Positions 1-8,765 of a stretch of 64,000 nt of DNA are shown one piece after another. Both the position numbers and the translations under genes were made by a program. The stretch is taken from contig JADJYS010000002.1 in NCBI GenBank assembly GCA_016719645.1, forward strand, positions 310,001 through 374,000, in the 5' to 3' direction. Under the pieces are notes generated by a model. It ran no database searches, had not been told where the DNA came from, and saw only the letters and a list, made by a program, of their open reading frames with translations. The stretch is from a bacterium. GTDB lineage: Bacteria > Krumholzibacteriota > Krumholzibacteriia > LZORAL124-64-63. Position 1 is the stretch's first letter, and each line of letters opens with the position of its first letter.

Positions 1-392
1 ACGGCAGCGGCTTCCCCTGGACGCCCCAGGACCGCTACGCGCGCAAGGTGGACCCGCTGCTCGAGAACAGCGAGCGCCTGCCCGCCACCTACGACCTGAC
101 GTTCCAGGGCCAGAAGGAGATCAACTTCTACGGCCAGCGCCTGACCATGTACTTCCAGGCGCACAACCTGATCAACCAGGACATGGTGCGCAATCCCGGC
201 GCCGGCCTCACGCCCGGCCTGCGCAACGCCACCTCGGCCTACGTGTCGTACCTGACCGAGACCGGCAAGTACGGCGGCGCCTATCTGCAGGACGCCAACG
301 GCGACAACTACAACGAGTTCATCCCTATCAACGACCCGCGCGTCTTCATGGACCACCGCCTGTTCCGCGTCGGCCTCGGCTGGACGTTCTAG
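1..392 (+). CDS. TonB-dependent outer-membrane receptor, C-terminal end (5' truncated)
   Basis: Reading frame 3 is open from the window edge to a stop at 390-392, giving about 129 residues of a protein whose start lies outside. The layout is that of the last strands of a TonB-dependent receptor barrel: a GFPWTP segment near the edge, then RLP..YDLTF, a strand resembling 'F..QAHNLIN', a plug of NDPRVFMDHR, and a final strand RVGLGWTF ending in an aromatic residue, as outer-membrane barrel proteins do for BAM recognition. It would take up a large ligand across the outer membrane using energy from the ExbB/ExbD/TonB system, a set of which lies at 6214-8630. The ligand cannot be told. No internal start should be used: the GTG at 48 is mid-gene. 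Confidence 0.8.
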   Translation, partial: GSGFPWTPQDRYARKVDPLLENSERLPATYDLTFQGQKEINFYGQRLTMYFQAHNLINQDMVRNPGAGLTPGLRNATSAYVSYLTETGKYGGAYLQDANGDNYNEFIPINDPRVFMDHRLFRVGLGWTF

Positions 393-438
393 GACCGGTT
401 GGCGCATGGACGGGGTTGTCAGAGGGAAAGGAATGACC

Positions 439-3231
439 ATGATCTCCAGCCGCAGCCTACCGGACCGCACGGGCCCCAGCCGGGCCCGGATCGGCCTGGC
501 CCTGCTGGTAGCGACGGCCCTCCTGTCCGCGACTCCGGCCGCGGCCTGGGTGGACCTCGACGAGTTCGGCGCCCACCCCGGGCCCGTGCCCGACGGCGCG
601 GCGGTCACCGACGGCACCTACGTGATGAACGTCGGCGAACTCCACATGAACATCACGAACTTCGGCCTCATCGGCTCGCAGACCCCGGCCACCTGCAGCT
701 GGTGCGACGCGCCCTCGGCCCAGTGGCCGGCGGGCTCCGGCGTCGAGTACCTGTGGGCGGCCGGCCTCTGGGTCGGCGGCGTGGTCCTCGGCGAGCGGCT
801 CGTCTCCACCGGCCAGTACGAGACGGAGATCCGGGCCCGCAACGAGATCGCCGACACCATCTACGAGGCGATCAGCGGCCAGGTGACGCGGCCGACCGGC
901 TACGCCAACGCCGGCGGCAAGCGCCGTCCCGAATCGGGCGCCAACGACGACGACGACCGCGATTTCTTCGGCGAGCCGCTCTACGACGAGGAGACGCTCA
1001 ACGGCTACGACGACGACGACGACGGCGAGATCGAGGAGGACTTCGGGCAGGTCGGCAACCAGATGATGGTCTGCACGATGTACGACAACACGCGGCTCGC
1101 CGCGGAGCAGTTCCCCGACCACACGGCGATCAACCTGAAGATCGTGCAGAAGTCCTACGCCTGGGAGAACGACGACGCGGACGACTTCGTGGCCTTCGAG
1201 TTCGAGGTCACGAACGTGGGCGTGGCGTCGGTCAACGACGTCTACATCGGCTTCTTCGCCGACGCCGACATCGGCCCCCGCGCCCGGCCCGGCCGCGCCG
1301 AGGACGACATGGCCGGCAGCCGCAACATCCTGGTGCGCGCTCGCGACAACACCTGGGTGCCGGTCTCCGTCGGCTTCATGTTCGACAGCGACGGGGACGA
1401 GGGCTCCACCCCCGGCTACTTCGGCATCGTCTTCCTGGGCCACGACACCGACCCGACCGGCCGCCTGGCGCCGCGGAGCGTCGGCCTGCGCAGCTTCAAC
1501 CACTTCTCCGGCAACCAGCCCTTCGCCCGCGGCGGCGACCCGTCCAACGACGCCGAGCGCTACGAGCTGCTCAGCGAGGTCAACTTCGACAACGACACCA
1601 CCGTGGGCAAGGAGTCCGACTACCGCTTCCTGATCTCGGCCGGCCCCTTCTCCGAGCTGCCGCCCGGCGAGACCCTCCAGTTCCAGGCCGCCATCGTGGT
1701 CGGCACCGGCGAGGAGGGGATGCTGCAGAACGCCGCGGAGGCCGCGCTGACCTGGTACGGCAACACCTTCAACCTCGACGGCGACACCGGGACCGGCGTG
1801 CTCGGCCGCGAGACCAAGATCTGCGCCCGCGAATTCGGGTCGGACATCTTCAGCTTCGTGGCCGACCTGATGGACACCACCTGCGTGGCCGAGGACTACG
1901 TCCTCTCGCAGCCGGTGATCACCAGCGAAGACCTCGACAGCGAGGGCTGCATCTACGTCAACATGGACAACTGCTTCGAGTGCGTGCGGCAGGCGGGCGA
2001 GTTCTGCACCAAGGAGAACCGGCTCATCGAGACCGCCTGGACCTGCAACGAGGCCGCGGGGCCGAACAACGGCTGCACGGGCGTCGAGGGCAACGAGACC
2101 GTGATCCACTGGCTGGTCGGCATGGCGCCGCCGCCGCCCGGCGTGCGGCTCTGGCCGACCGACAGCGCCGTGCACGTCTTCTGGGACAACCGCAGCGAGA
2201 CCACGGCCGACGTCCGCGCCAACCGCATCGACTTCGAGTCCTACCGCATCTGGCGCGCCGACAACTGGACGCGCCCCTTCGGCTCCTCGGTCGAGAACGG
2301 CCCCGAGAGCACGCTGTGGCAGCTGATCGCCGAGTACGACTACGTGAACGAGTTCGTCAACACGCGCACCCTCAGCGACGGCACCACCGTCACCGACACC
2401 CTGCCCCTGGGCACCAACACCGGGCTGGAGCAGATCCGCTACCGCCCCCGGGTGCTCGACGACCCGCAGTTCGAGCTGCCCGCGCCGGGCCTCGCCGAGG
2501 CCATGCGCCAGGTCGTGGCGGCCGACACCCTGGGCCGTTACGTGGAGCGGCCCGCGCTCTACGACCGCGAGGGCCTGCCGGTCCCGGAGCTGGCGGGGCT
2601 GCTGCCCTGGCAGGGCTACCCCGCCGCCCTGGACACGTTCTTCATGGTGACCGGGCGCGACGCCCTGCTGCCGATCCACTCCGCCAAGCAGCCGGTCAGC
2701 TTCTACGAGTACGTCGATCCCGCCGTCCACAACGGGTTCCTGTACTTCTATTCCGTGACCGCGTCCGATCACGCCATCAGGATCAACCCGAACAACACCC
2801 TGACGGTGATCGGCGCGGGCCTGGTCGGCGATCCCGGGTCGTCCTTCACGCACACCAATCCCGGGTCGAGCTCGCAGACGGTCGAGGAGCGCGAGCGGGA
2901 CGGCGCCAACATCTTCGTCTACCCGAACCCCGCCACGCGCGAGGCGCTCGCGGAGTTCCAGCAGTTCTCGCCGAACTCGGACGACCCCACCGGCGTGCGC
3001 GTCAATTTCACGAACCTGCCCCGCGCCCACAACACCGTCAAGATCTTCACCCTCGACGGCGACCTCGTCGAGACGATCGAGCACGACGGGACCGGCGGCT
3101 ACGGGGAAGCGAGTTGGAACCTGGTCAGCCGCAACGGCCAGGAAGTCGTCAGCGAGATCTACCTGTTCTCGGTCCAGTCCGATGACGACCGGTTCGAGGA
3201 CTTCATCGGCAAGTTCGTCGTCATTCGTTAA
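439..3231 (+). CDS. Large secreted surface protein with type IX-like C-terminal sorting domain
   Basis: About 930 residues. ATG at 439 is chosen over 433 because the purine-rich GGAAAGGA sits about six bases before 439. Residues 1-36 form a signal peptide (basic start, LALLVATALLSATPAAA). Around residues 168-204 are runs of aspartate (DDDDR, YDDDDDGEIEEDF) that resemble calcium-binding acidic loops. The last ~100 residues, from VYPNP near 828 to GKFVVIR, match the FlgD/Ig-like or T9SS type A sorting pattern (VYPNP, then NLP...VKIFTLDGDLV, WNL...GQEVVSEIYLFSV). Such domains direct surface delivery in FCB bacteria. The body is not a recognised enzyme; paired cysteines (CSWC, CFEC) are present. 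It is followed by a PorV-like gene, consistent with export through a type IX-like route, which is an inference. Confidence 0.72.
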   Translation: MISSRSLPDRTGPSRARIGLALLVATALLSATPAAAWVDLDEFGAHPGPVPDGAAVTDGTYVMNVGELHMNITNFGLIGSQTPATCSWCDAPSAQWPAGSGVEYLWAAGLWVGGVVLGERLVSTGQYETEIRARNEIADTIYEAISGQVTRPTGYANAGGKRRPESGANDDDDRDFFGEPLYDEETLNGYDDDDDGEIEEDFGQVGNQMMVCTMYDNTRLAAEQFPDHTAINLKIVQKSYAWENDDADDFVAFEFEVTNVGVASVNDVYIGFFADADIGPRARPGRAEDDMAGSRNILVRARDNTWVPVSVGFMFDSDGDEGSTPGYFGIVFLGHDTDPTGRLAPRSVGLRSFNHFSGNQPFARGGDPSNDAERYELLSEVNFDNDTTVGKESDYRFLISAGPFSELPPGETLQFQAAIVVGTGEEGMLQNAAEAALTWYGNTFNLDGDTGTGVLGRETKICAREFGSDIFSFVADLMDTTCVAEDYVLSQPVITSEDLDSEGCIYVNMDNCFECVRQAGEFCTKENRLIETAWTCNEAAGPNNGCTGVEGNETVIHWLVGMAPPPPGVRLWPTDSAVHVFWDNRSETTADVRANRIDFESYRIWRADNWTRPFGSSVENGPESTLWQLIAEYDYVNEFVNTRTLSDGTTVTDTLPLGTNTGLEQIRYRPRVLDDPQFELPAPGLAEAMRQVVAADTLGRYVERPALYDREGLPVPELAGLLPWQGYPAALDTFFMVTGRDALLPIHSAKQPVSFYEYVDPAVHNGFLYFYSVTASDHAIRINPNNTLTVIGAGLVGDPGSSFTHTNPGSSSQTVEERERDGANIFVYPNPATREALAEFQQFSPNSDDPTGVRVNFTNLPRAHNTVKIFTLDGDLVETIEHDGTGGYGEASWNLVSRNGQEVVSEIYLFSVQSDDDRFEDFIGKFVVIR

Positions 3232-3295
3232 CCGCACGGCCGCGCCGGCCAACCGGCCCGGCCGCTACCGACGCGAGAGGGTTCTGGAGGTTTCC

Positions 3296-4228
3296 ATGAG
3301 ACGCATTGCGATCCTGGCCCTTGCCGCCCTGGTCCTGCCCGCGGCCGCCCAGGCCGAACTCTTCGAGAAGGTGGGCACCTTCGGCGCGCAGTTCCTGCAG
3401 ATCGGGACCAGCGCCCGGGCGACGGGCATGGGGTCGGCGTTCACGGCCGTGGCCGACGACGCCAGTTCCGTCTTCTGGAACCCGGCCGGCCTGGTCGAGG
3501 TCCGGGGGAACGAGTTCCTGGTGTCCCAGGTCGAGTGGCCGGCGGACATCAACCTCAGCTCCGCCGTCCTGGCCATGAACCCGAAGGTCCTGCCCGGCAC
3601 CTTCGGCTTCTCGGTGCGGTCGCTGTGGCTGGACCCGATGCCGGTGCGCACGGCCAACCGGCCCGAGGGCAACGGCGAGACCTTCGACGCCGGCTCGGTC
3701 GCCTTCGGCCTGACCTACAGCCGCTTCTGGACCGACAAGTTCTCGGCCGGCTTCACCCTCAGCTACCTGCACGCCGGGCTGGCCGAAGAGGCGGTCAACA
3801 CCGCCGGCTTCGATTTCGGCATCCTGTACCGCATCGGCGTGCGCGACCTGCGCCTGGGCATGGTGATCCAGAACCTCGGCGGCAAGATCACCTTCGACGA
3901 GCTGCCCGCGAAGATGCCGACGACGTTCAAGGTCGGCGCCAGCTTCCGCGCTGTCGATACCAAGGACCACCGGATCCTGGCCTCGGCCGAGTTCCAGCAC
4001 CCCGCCGACAACGCCGAGCGGGCCAACGTGGGCTTCGAGTACAGCATGCGCGAGCTGCTGTTCGGGCGCGTGGGCTACAACCTCGGCTACGACAGCGACA
4101 AGCTGGCCTGGGGCTTCGGCGTGGCCATCAACACGGGCAAGGAAGCCAAGGCCCTCTTCGACTACAGCATGGTCGACATGCAGGCCCTGAGCTACGTGCA
4201 CCGGCTGACGCTGACCTTCGTCTACTAG
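3296..4228 (+). CDS. PorV/PorQ family outer-membrane protein (UPF0164-like)
   Basis: 310 residues. ATG 3296 follows GGAGG (3286-3290) and opens a clean signal peptide (MRRIAILALAALVLPAAAQA). The mature start, with 'FLQIGTSARATGMGSAFTA' and 'DDASSVFWNPAGL', is the hallmark of the PorV/PorQ family, 14-stranded FadL-like barrels found in FCB bacteria. The rest alternates short beta strands and the protein ends in LTLTFVY, an aromatic C terminus. PorV proteins act in type IX secretion as shuttles for sorting-domain cargo; the gene just upstream encodes such a cargo candidate, 64 bases away, so the pair probably forms one unit closed by the hairpin at 4258. Some members of this family are plain porins, so the secretion role is inferred. 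Confidence 0.8.
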   Translation: MRRIAILALAALVLPAAAQAELFEKVGTFGAQFLQIGTSARATGMGSAFTAVADDASSVFWNPAGLVEVRGNEFLVSQVEWPADINLSSAVLAMNPKVLPGTFGFSVRSLWLDPMPVRTANRPEGNGETFDAGSVAFGLTYSRFWTDKFSAGFTLSYLHAGLAEEAVNTAGFDFGILYRIGVRDLRLGMVIQNLGGKITFDELPAKMPTTFKVGASFRAVDTKDHRILASAEFQHPADNAERANVGFEYSMRELLFGRVGYNLGYDSDKLAWGFGVAINTGKEAKALFDYSMVDMQALSYVHRLTLTFVY

Positions 4229-4257
4229 GGGACACCGTCCGCGGCCGCGGATCGCGA

Positions 4258-4284
4258 GCCCGCCCCCGACGGGGGCGGGCTTCG
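4258..4284 (+). terminator. Hairpin terminator after the PorV-like gene
   Basis: A perfect 10-bp stem (4258-4267 with 4271-4280, gcccgccccc/gggggcgggc) and three-base loop gac, followed only by a short T-containing run (ttc). It lies 30 bases after the stop of the PorV-like gene and before the next promoter. The weak T-tract means it might be a stabilising hairpin rather than an efficient intrinsic terminator. Confidence 0.6.
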
Positions 4285-4298
4285 CCGTAGGGGCGGGA

Positions 4299-4327
4299 TT
4301 GTCAGCGGCCGGGCGATTCCCTAGATT
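4299..4327 (+). promoter_or_regulatory. Sigma70-type promoter before GWxTD gene 1
   Basis: TTGTCA (4299-4304), a 17-base spacer and TAGATT (4322-4327). It matches five of six and four of six consensus bases and lies 41 bases before the ATG at 4369. Confidence 0.65.
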
Positions 4328-4368
4328 GATGTCCGGATCTCTCCGCCACCACTCCACCGGGGGTCGGC

Positions 4369-5961
4369 ATGCTGTTCTTCGGTTCCGTCCCGCGCCGTCG
4401 ATCCCTGCTCGCAGCGCTGCCCGTCGCCCTGCTCGCGGCGGCCCTCCCGGCTGCGGCCGCCCTGGTCCGCCCGCTCGACGGCGACGGCGGCTTCGCCGTC
4501 GTCCTCGATTACGCGAACCTGCCCGCCGCCGACGGCGCCGCGGACGTCCTGCTGCTGTTCTCGGTGGCGAACGACGGTCTGCGCTTTCGCGAGCACGCGG
4601 GCGGCGGCCTCGGCGGCAGCCTGGCGGTCGAGGCGACGCTCGTCGCCGACGACGGCCGGGAATACGTCCGGCGCGAGACGATCGCGCTGGCCGCGCGCAC
4701 GCGCGGCGAGGCGGCGTCGCCGACCAGCTACCAGGTCTTCACGCTGCGCCTGCCGGGCGTCCGGGCGTCGCAGGGCGCGCTGCGTTGCCGGCTGGAGGAC
4801 CGCGGGGAGTCCGGCGCACCCGAGGCCCGGGACATCGCCGCCGCCTCGGTGAGGGGGGAGTGGTACCTGGAGACGGCCCCCGCCGACCTGCGCGGCCTGT
4901 GGCTCCACGCGCCCCTGTTCCTCTCCGGCGCCCCCCAGCCGGGAGCGGGCGCGGGCGCGGTGGGCGGCCCCCGCCTGAGCGGCGATCGGCTGGCCATGTT
5001 CCTGCACCCCAACCGGCGCTACGGGCTCGAGCAGGAGCGCCTGCAGGTGGCCTTCGACGCCGAGGCGGTCGGCCTCGGCGCCGGCGACCGCGGACGCCTG
5101 CCGCGCACGCTGCTGATGCAGGTGCTGGCCCGCGACCTCGACTACGTCGTGCGCGACACGCTGGCGCTGGGACTCGACGCGGAGACCTTCGCCGCCGGCG
5201 GCCTCGCGTCGGTGACCTGGGACTACGACGTGAACCGCCTGCCGCCCGGCTCCTACCAGCTCAGCTGCGCCCCGCTGGACGGCTGGGGCAACGCCTGGGT
5301 CGTCGAGTTCGACGTCATCTGGCAGCTGCAGGCGATGACCCGGCCGGCCGGCGACACCGAGACCATGGGCCGGCTCGTGCTGCTCGGCGACCGCCGCGAG
5401 GCCTTCCTGCAGGCCGGGCGTTCGGGCCGCGAGGCGATCCTCGCCGAGTTCTGGGACGAGCTCGATCCCGACCCCGCGACCGCGGGCAACGAGGCGCTCG
5501 AGGAGTACCGGCAGCGGGCCAGCTACGTGAACCGCTTCCTCGGCGGCATGGGCCGCACCGGCCCCGTCGACGACCGCGGGCTGGTCTACCTGCTGCTCGG
5601 CCCGCCCGACGAGATCGAGAAGCAGGACGTCCCGGCCAACGCGCTGGACTTCGAGGACGCCCTGTCGCGCGTCCACGATTCCTTCCTGCCGGCCAACGAG
5701 GGGCTGGTGCTGCGCGACCAGTACACGGACACCGAGCAATCGACCCTGGCCGTGCGCGAGCGACTCGACCGCGCGACGTCCCAGGAGAAGTACAAGGCCT
5801 TCGAGCTGTGGAAGTACCGGGCCCGCGGACGGCCCCTGTTCCCGAACCAGTATTCGGCGATGCCCCTGGGCCTGAACTTCCTGTTCCTGGCCCGGCTCGG
5901 CGGCGGATTCTACACCCTGGAATCGACCAACGCACACACCCAGGGAGGCCCCTCGCGCTGA
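4369..5961 (+). CDS. GWxTD domain-containing exported protein 1
   Basis: 530 residues, ATG preceded by a G-rich ribosome site (ccgggggtcgg). Residues 1-31 are a signal peptide (RRRSLLAALPVALLAAALPA). Residues 30-340 look like two beta-sandwich-type segments of alternating strands. From about residue 358 comes the GWxTD domain: FWDELDPDPAT, NEALEEYRQR, a short 'GRTGPVDDRG' loop in place of the GWxTD signature, VYLLLGPPDEIE near 412, and FELWKYRARG near 480. The function of GWxTD proteins is not known; they occur mainly in FCB and acidobacterial lineages as secreted or periplasmic proteins. It has its own promoter, and a second GWxTD gene sits at 10886. Confidence 0.75.
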   Translation: MLFFGSVPRRRSLLAALPVALLAAALPAAAALVRPLDGDGGFAVVLDYANLPAADGAADVLLLFSVANDGLRFREHAGGGLGGSLAVEATLVADDGREYVRRETIALAARTRGEAASPTSYQVFTLRLPGVRASQGALRCRLEDRGESGAPEARDIAAASVRGEWYLETAPADLRGLWLHAPLFLSGAPQPGAGAGAVGGPRLSGDRLAMFLHPNRRYGLEQERLQVAFDAEAVGLGAGDRGRLPRTLLMQVLARDLDYVVRDTLALGLDAETFAAGGLASVTWDYDVNRLPPGSYQLSCAPLDGWGNAWVVEFDVIWQLQAMTRPAGDTETMGRLVLLGDRREAFLQAGRSGREAILAEFWDELDPDPATAGNEALEEYRQRASYVNRFLGGMGRTGPVDDRGLVYLLLGPPDEIEKQDVPANALDFEDALSRVHDSFLPANEGLVLRDQYTDTEQSTLAVRERLDRATSQEKYKAFELWKYRARGRPLFPNQYSAMPLGLNFLFLARLGGGFYTLESTNAHTQGGPSR

Positions 5962-6213
5962 GGGCGGGGCGGGCCGGCAGCGCGCCTGATCCCCATGAAA
6001 ACTGTTGACTTGCACCCCGCGTTGACACTTATTTCAAGGCAAGTTAAGCTCCCCGGCGGCGCCGGCGGAGCGCGCCCCCGGGCGCCGGGATTTTCGACGA
6101 GACAGGACATTCGGCACGATTGGGCCGGACGGCATGGCGGTCCCCAGCCGCCCTCCGGACGTTCGGCGACATCCGGTTCACGGGTCCCCATCTGGAAAGG
6201 GAGAGCAGGCACA
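5962..6213. other. Intergenic region with the exb operon promoter
   Basis: 252 bases between the first GWxTD gene and exbB. It holds an unusually A/T-rich patch (about 5997-6050) against the very G+C-rich background, which carries the promoter listed separately. No additional gene or clear terminator was seen in it. Confidence 0.5.
6022..6050 (+). promoter_or_regulatory. Promoter of the exbB-exbD-exbD-tonB operon
   Basis: Perfect TTGACA (6022-6027), 17-base spacer, TAAGCT (6045-6050), in an A/T-rich patch. A second TTGACT at 6005-6010 lies one helical turn and a half upstream and may be a further -35 or an activator half site. The predicted leader before ATG 6214 is about 155 bases. Confidence 0.55.
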
Positions 6214-7083
6214 ATGGCACGTCATCGCACGTCTACCCACGCCGTCTTCTCGCTGCTCGCGGTGTGTGTCTTCGCGCTCGTCCTCGCGGCGCCGGCGATC
6301 GGCCAGGCGCAGGCGCGGACCGGCAGCAACATCGAGGGGATCATGGCGACGCCCGACTCCCTGGCCTTCGCCTCCGGGGCCCAGGATTCGGCCAACGAAG
6401 TGCCCCAGGTCATCGAGAAGCGCGGCGGCCTGATGGGCCTGCTCGAGCAGACCCCGCTGGGCAAGAGCGGCGCCGGCGAGCTGTTCATCAAGGGCGGGCA
6501 GTTCATGTGGTGGCTGCTCGCGACGACCATCCTCGGCCTGGTCTTCATGATCGAGCGCGCCTGGACCCTCAACCGCGCCGCGGTCAACTCGCGCAAGCTC
6601 ATCGGCGCGGTCATCACCACGCTGCGCACCGACGGCGTGCAGGCGGCCAGCGAGGAGTGCCAGAAGGTGCGCGGCCCCATCGCGGCCATCCTCTACTCCG
6701 GCCTGCAGAAGGCCGACCGCGGCCCCGAGGCCGTCGAGAAGGCCATCACCACCGCGGGCACCATCGAGATGGCGTTCCTCGAGCGCGGCCTGATCTGGAT
6801 CGCCTCGGTGTCGACCATCGCGCCCCTGATCGGCTTCCTGGGCACGGTGTCCGGTATGATCAACGCCTTCGAGGCCATCGCCGGCAGCGACACGGTCAAC
6901 GCGCAGCTGGTGGCCTCCGGCATCTCCGAGGCGCTGATCACCACGGCCGCCGGCCTGATCATCGCCATCCCGACCTCGATCTCGTTCAACTGGTTCGTGC
7001 AGCGCATCGACCGGTTCGTCATCGAGATGGAAGAGGCTTCGGTCGAGCTGGTCGACGAGCTGGTCCGTCAGCAGCACGCGTAG
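6214..7083 (+). CDS. exbB: ExbB/TolQ/MotA-type proton channel protein
   Basis: 289 residues from ATG 6214, which follows the purine run aaagggaga. Unlike short ExbB proteins it begins with a signal-like segment (residues 10-27) and a ~65-residue linker before the first conserved helix at about 97-117 (MWWLLATTILGLVFMIERAW). The other two membrane helices are at about 191-215 (ISTIAPLIGFLGTVSGMI-like) and 236-262 (ALITTAAGLIIAIPTSI), which is the conserved MotA/TolQ/ExbB core. It forms the inner-membrane pentamer that, with ExbD, converts proton motive force into motion of TonB. Three partner genes follow directly. Extended N termini like this are common for ExbB in FCB and proteobacterial lineages. 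Confidence 0.88.
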   Translation: MARHRTSTHAVFSLLAVCVFALVLAAPAIGQAQARTGSNIEGIMATPDSLAFASGAQDSANEVPQVIEKRGGLMGLLEQTPLGKSGAGELFIKGGQFMWWLLATTILGLVFMIERAWTLNRAAVNSRKLIGAVITTLRTDGVQAASEECQKVRGPIAAILYSGLQKADRGPEAVEKAITTAGTIEMAFLERGLIWIASVSTIAPLIGFLGTVSGMINAFEAIAGSDTVNAQLVASGISEALITTAAGLIIAIPTSISFNWFVQRIDRFVIEMEEASVELVDELVRQQHA

Positions 7084-7089
7084 CATCAC

Positions 7090-7108
7090 CGCGCCCCGCC
7101 GGGGCGCG
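7090..7108 (+). other. Hairpin between exbB and exbD1
   Basis: cgcgcccc (7090-7097) pairs with ggggcgcg (7101-7108) around loop gcc. There is no T-tract, and the next gene's ribosome site follows, so it is more likely an mRNA-stabilising element that sets different levels of ExbB and ExbD than a terminator. Confidence 0.35.
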
Positions 7109-7125
7109 TCGCGAGGAGTGCAGAC

Positions 7126-7545
7126 GTGGGCGTTCTCTCCAAGCGCAAGAAGCGGCGGGATGTCGGCGAGATCCCGACGGCGTCGACGAGTGACGTCGCC
7201 TTCCTGCTGTTGATCTTCTTCATCGTCATGCCCATGAAGAGCGACGAGATCGGCCTGTCCATGGTGCTGCCCGCCAAGGCGACCGCGGAGTCGACTGTCC
7301 GCGTCCGCCAGAGCAACGTGGCGACGATCCGCGTGCTGGCGAGCAACGCGCTGACCTTCGACGACGTGCCGGTCCCCCTGTCGCGCCTGCAGCAGATGAT
7401 CCGGGAACGGCTGGCCGGCAACGACCAGACCGTGGTGGTGCTCGAGACGCACCCGGACGCGGACTACGGCATGATGATCGCCTGCCTCGACGAGGTGAAG
7501 CTGGCGGACGCCCGCAAGGTGTCGCTCAAGACGACCAAGCCCTAG
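7126..7545 (+). CDS. exbD: ExbD/TolR family protein 1
   Basis: 139 residues, GTG start with gaggag upstream. A basic N terminus (SKRKKRRD) is followed by one membrane helix, DVAFLLLIFFIVMPM, carrying the essential aspartate at its start (the residue that takes protons in ExbD). The remainder is a periplasmic ferredoxin-like domain. It pairs with ExbB just upstream and with a second, different ExbD gene 13 bases downstream. Two ExbD paralogues in one operon are common outside Enterobacteria and usually assemble with the same ExbB pentamer. Confidence 0.85.
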   Translation: MGVLSKRKKRRDVGEIPTASTSDVAFLLLIFFIVMPMKSDEIGLSMVLPAKATAESTVRVRQSNVATIRVLASNALTFDDVPVPLSRLQQMIRERLAGNDQTVVVLETHPDADYGMMIACLDEVKLADARKVSLKTTKP

Positions 7546-7558
7546 GGAGGGTTCACGG

Positions 7559-7978
7559 ATGGCCTTCAAGCGCGCATCGAAGGTGGGGGCTTTCATCCCG
7601 ACGTCGTCCATGGGCGACATCGCCTTCCTGCTGCTGATCTTCTTCATCGTGACGGTCGTCTTCACGGAGGAGACGGGCCTGGTCGTGACCCTGCCCCGCG
7701 CCGAGGCCGGCGAGGAGGGCCTGCGGGACATGATCTCCAACGTCTTCATCAACGAGAAGGGCATGATCTCCATCGACGACATGATCGTGCGCACCGACCA
7801 GGTGGCGGGCGTCATGGCGGCCAAGGTGGCCGAGAATCCCTTCATGATCGTGGCCTTCAAGACCGACAAGGAGACACCCTACGGCGTGGTCAGCGACGTG
7901 ATGGAAGGCCTCAAGGAGGCCAACGCGGTGCGGGTGTTCTTCAACACCGACCTCAACCTCCCGGGCGTCGCTTACTAG
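7559..7978 (+). CDS. exbD: ExbD/TolR family protein 2
   Basis: 139 residues, ATG preceded by ggagg. Residues 17-39 give the helix, starting SMGDIAFLLLIFFIVTVVF with the conserved aspartate. The periplasmic part differs clearly from the first paralogue, for example an acidic EAGEEG stretch. It is 13 bases behind exbD1 and 10 bases before tonB, so the four genes are one transcript. Confidence 0.85.
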   Translation: MAFKRASKVGAFIPTSSMGDIAFLLLIFFIVTVVFTEETGLVVTLPRAEAGEEGLRDMISNVFINEKGMISIDDMIVRTDQVAGVMAAKVAENPFMIVAFKTDKETPYGVVSDVMEGLKEANAVRVFFNTDLNLPGVAY

Positions 7979-7988
7979 GGTGGGGGAC

Positions 7989-8630
7989 ATGGAATACGTC
8001 ACTTTCAAGACCGTCGCCACCGCCAACGACCGCTTCAAGGCGCAGTACAACAAGTACATGCAGCGCGCGGCGGTGGCGGCCGTGGTCCTGACCATCCTGT
8101 TCTTCCTGTTCTCGCCGAAGTACAAGCCGAACCCCTACAAGCTGTACGAGAAGCCCATGGAAGTCGTGACGATCGACGAGGCCGTGGACATCCCGCCGCC
8201 GCCGCAGGACATCCCGAAGCCCCCGGTGAACATCGAGGCCGCCCTCGACGACGACGTGGACGAGGACGTCGAGGTCGCCGACACGCTGCTCGATTCCGAG
8301 GACGTCATGGAGGGCATGTTCGGCGACTACGACGACGCCGGCGGCACGGAGTTCGAAGTCTCCCAGGAGAAGCCCGTCCTGACCCAGTTCATCAGCCCCG
8401 ACTACCCCGAGATGGCCCGCGCCAGCCAGCTCGAGGGCACCGTCGTGGTGAAGGTCCAGGTGGGCCCCGACGGTTCGGTCCTGCAGGCGGTCGTGCTGAC
8501 GCCGGTGCACCCGCTGCTGGACAAGGAGGCCGTCAAGGCCGCCAAGCGCTGCAAGTTCCAGCCGGGCCGGCAGCGCGGCATCGCGGTCAAGGCCTGGATG
8601 GCGATCCCCTTCGCCTTCCGGCTGCACTGA
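7989..8630 (+). CDS. tonB: TonB family protein
   Basis: 213 residues. ATG 7989 is preferred to GTG 7980, as the latter would overlap its own G-rich ribosome site. A membrane helix lies at about 27-41 (AAVAAVVLTILFFLF). A proline-rich and strongly acidic linker (PPPPQDIPKP, then DDDVDEDVEV) spans the periplasm. The TonB C-terminal domain covers about residues 130-213: 'ISPDYPEMARASQLEGTVVV', 'GPDGSV', 'AAKRCKFQPGRQRG', ending FAFRLH. It carries energy from ExbB/ExbD to outer-membrane receptors, one of which ends at position 392. It closes the exb operon before a strong hairpin. Confidence 0.88.
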   Translation: MEYVTFKTVATANDRFKAQYNKYMQRAAVAAVVLTILFFLFSPKYKPNPYKLYEKPMEVVTIDEAVDIPPPPQDIPKPPVNIEAALDDDVDEDVEVADTLLDSEDVMEGMFGDYDDAGGTEFEVSQEKPVLTQFISPDYPEMARASQLEGTVVVKVQVGPDGSVLQAVVLTPVHPLLDKEAVKAAKRCKFQPGRQRGIAVKAWMAIPFAFRLH

Positions 8631-8662
8631 GCGCCCCGCCGGCCGGCGCGCCGGCGCGAAAA

Positions 8663-8695
8663 AGGGGGCGGGGATGCAACCCCGCCCCCTTCGTT
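8663..8695 (+). terminator. Hairpin terminator after tonB
   Basis: Perfect 11-bp stem agggggcgggg (8663-8673) with ccccgccccct (8680-8690), loop atgcaa, followed by tcgtt. The run of A before the stem also makes a T-run on the minus strand, so it could work both ways, although no minus-strand gene abuts it. Confidence 0.65.
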
Positions 8696-8765
8696 GCGTC
8701 TGTAGACGGTGTTGCGTCCCCCCGCGGGTCCACCCACCCGCGCAGGGGCGGGGCCGGAAATGCGT

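Noticed and set aside
6214..8630. TolQ-TolR-TolR-TolA system rather than ExbB-ExbD-TonB
   Set aside because: The last gene has a TonB C-terminal domain, no tolB or pal follows, and a TonB-dependent receptor is nearby; a Tol role is not excluded.
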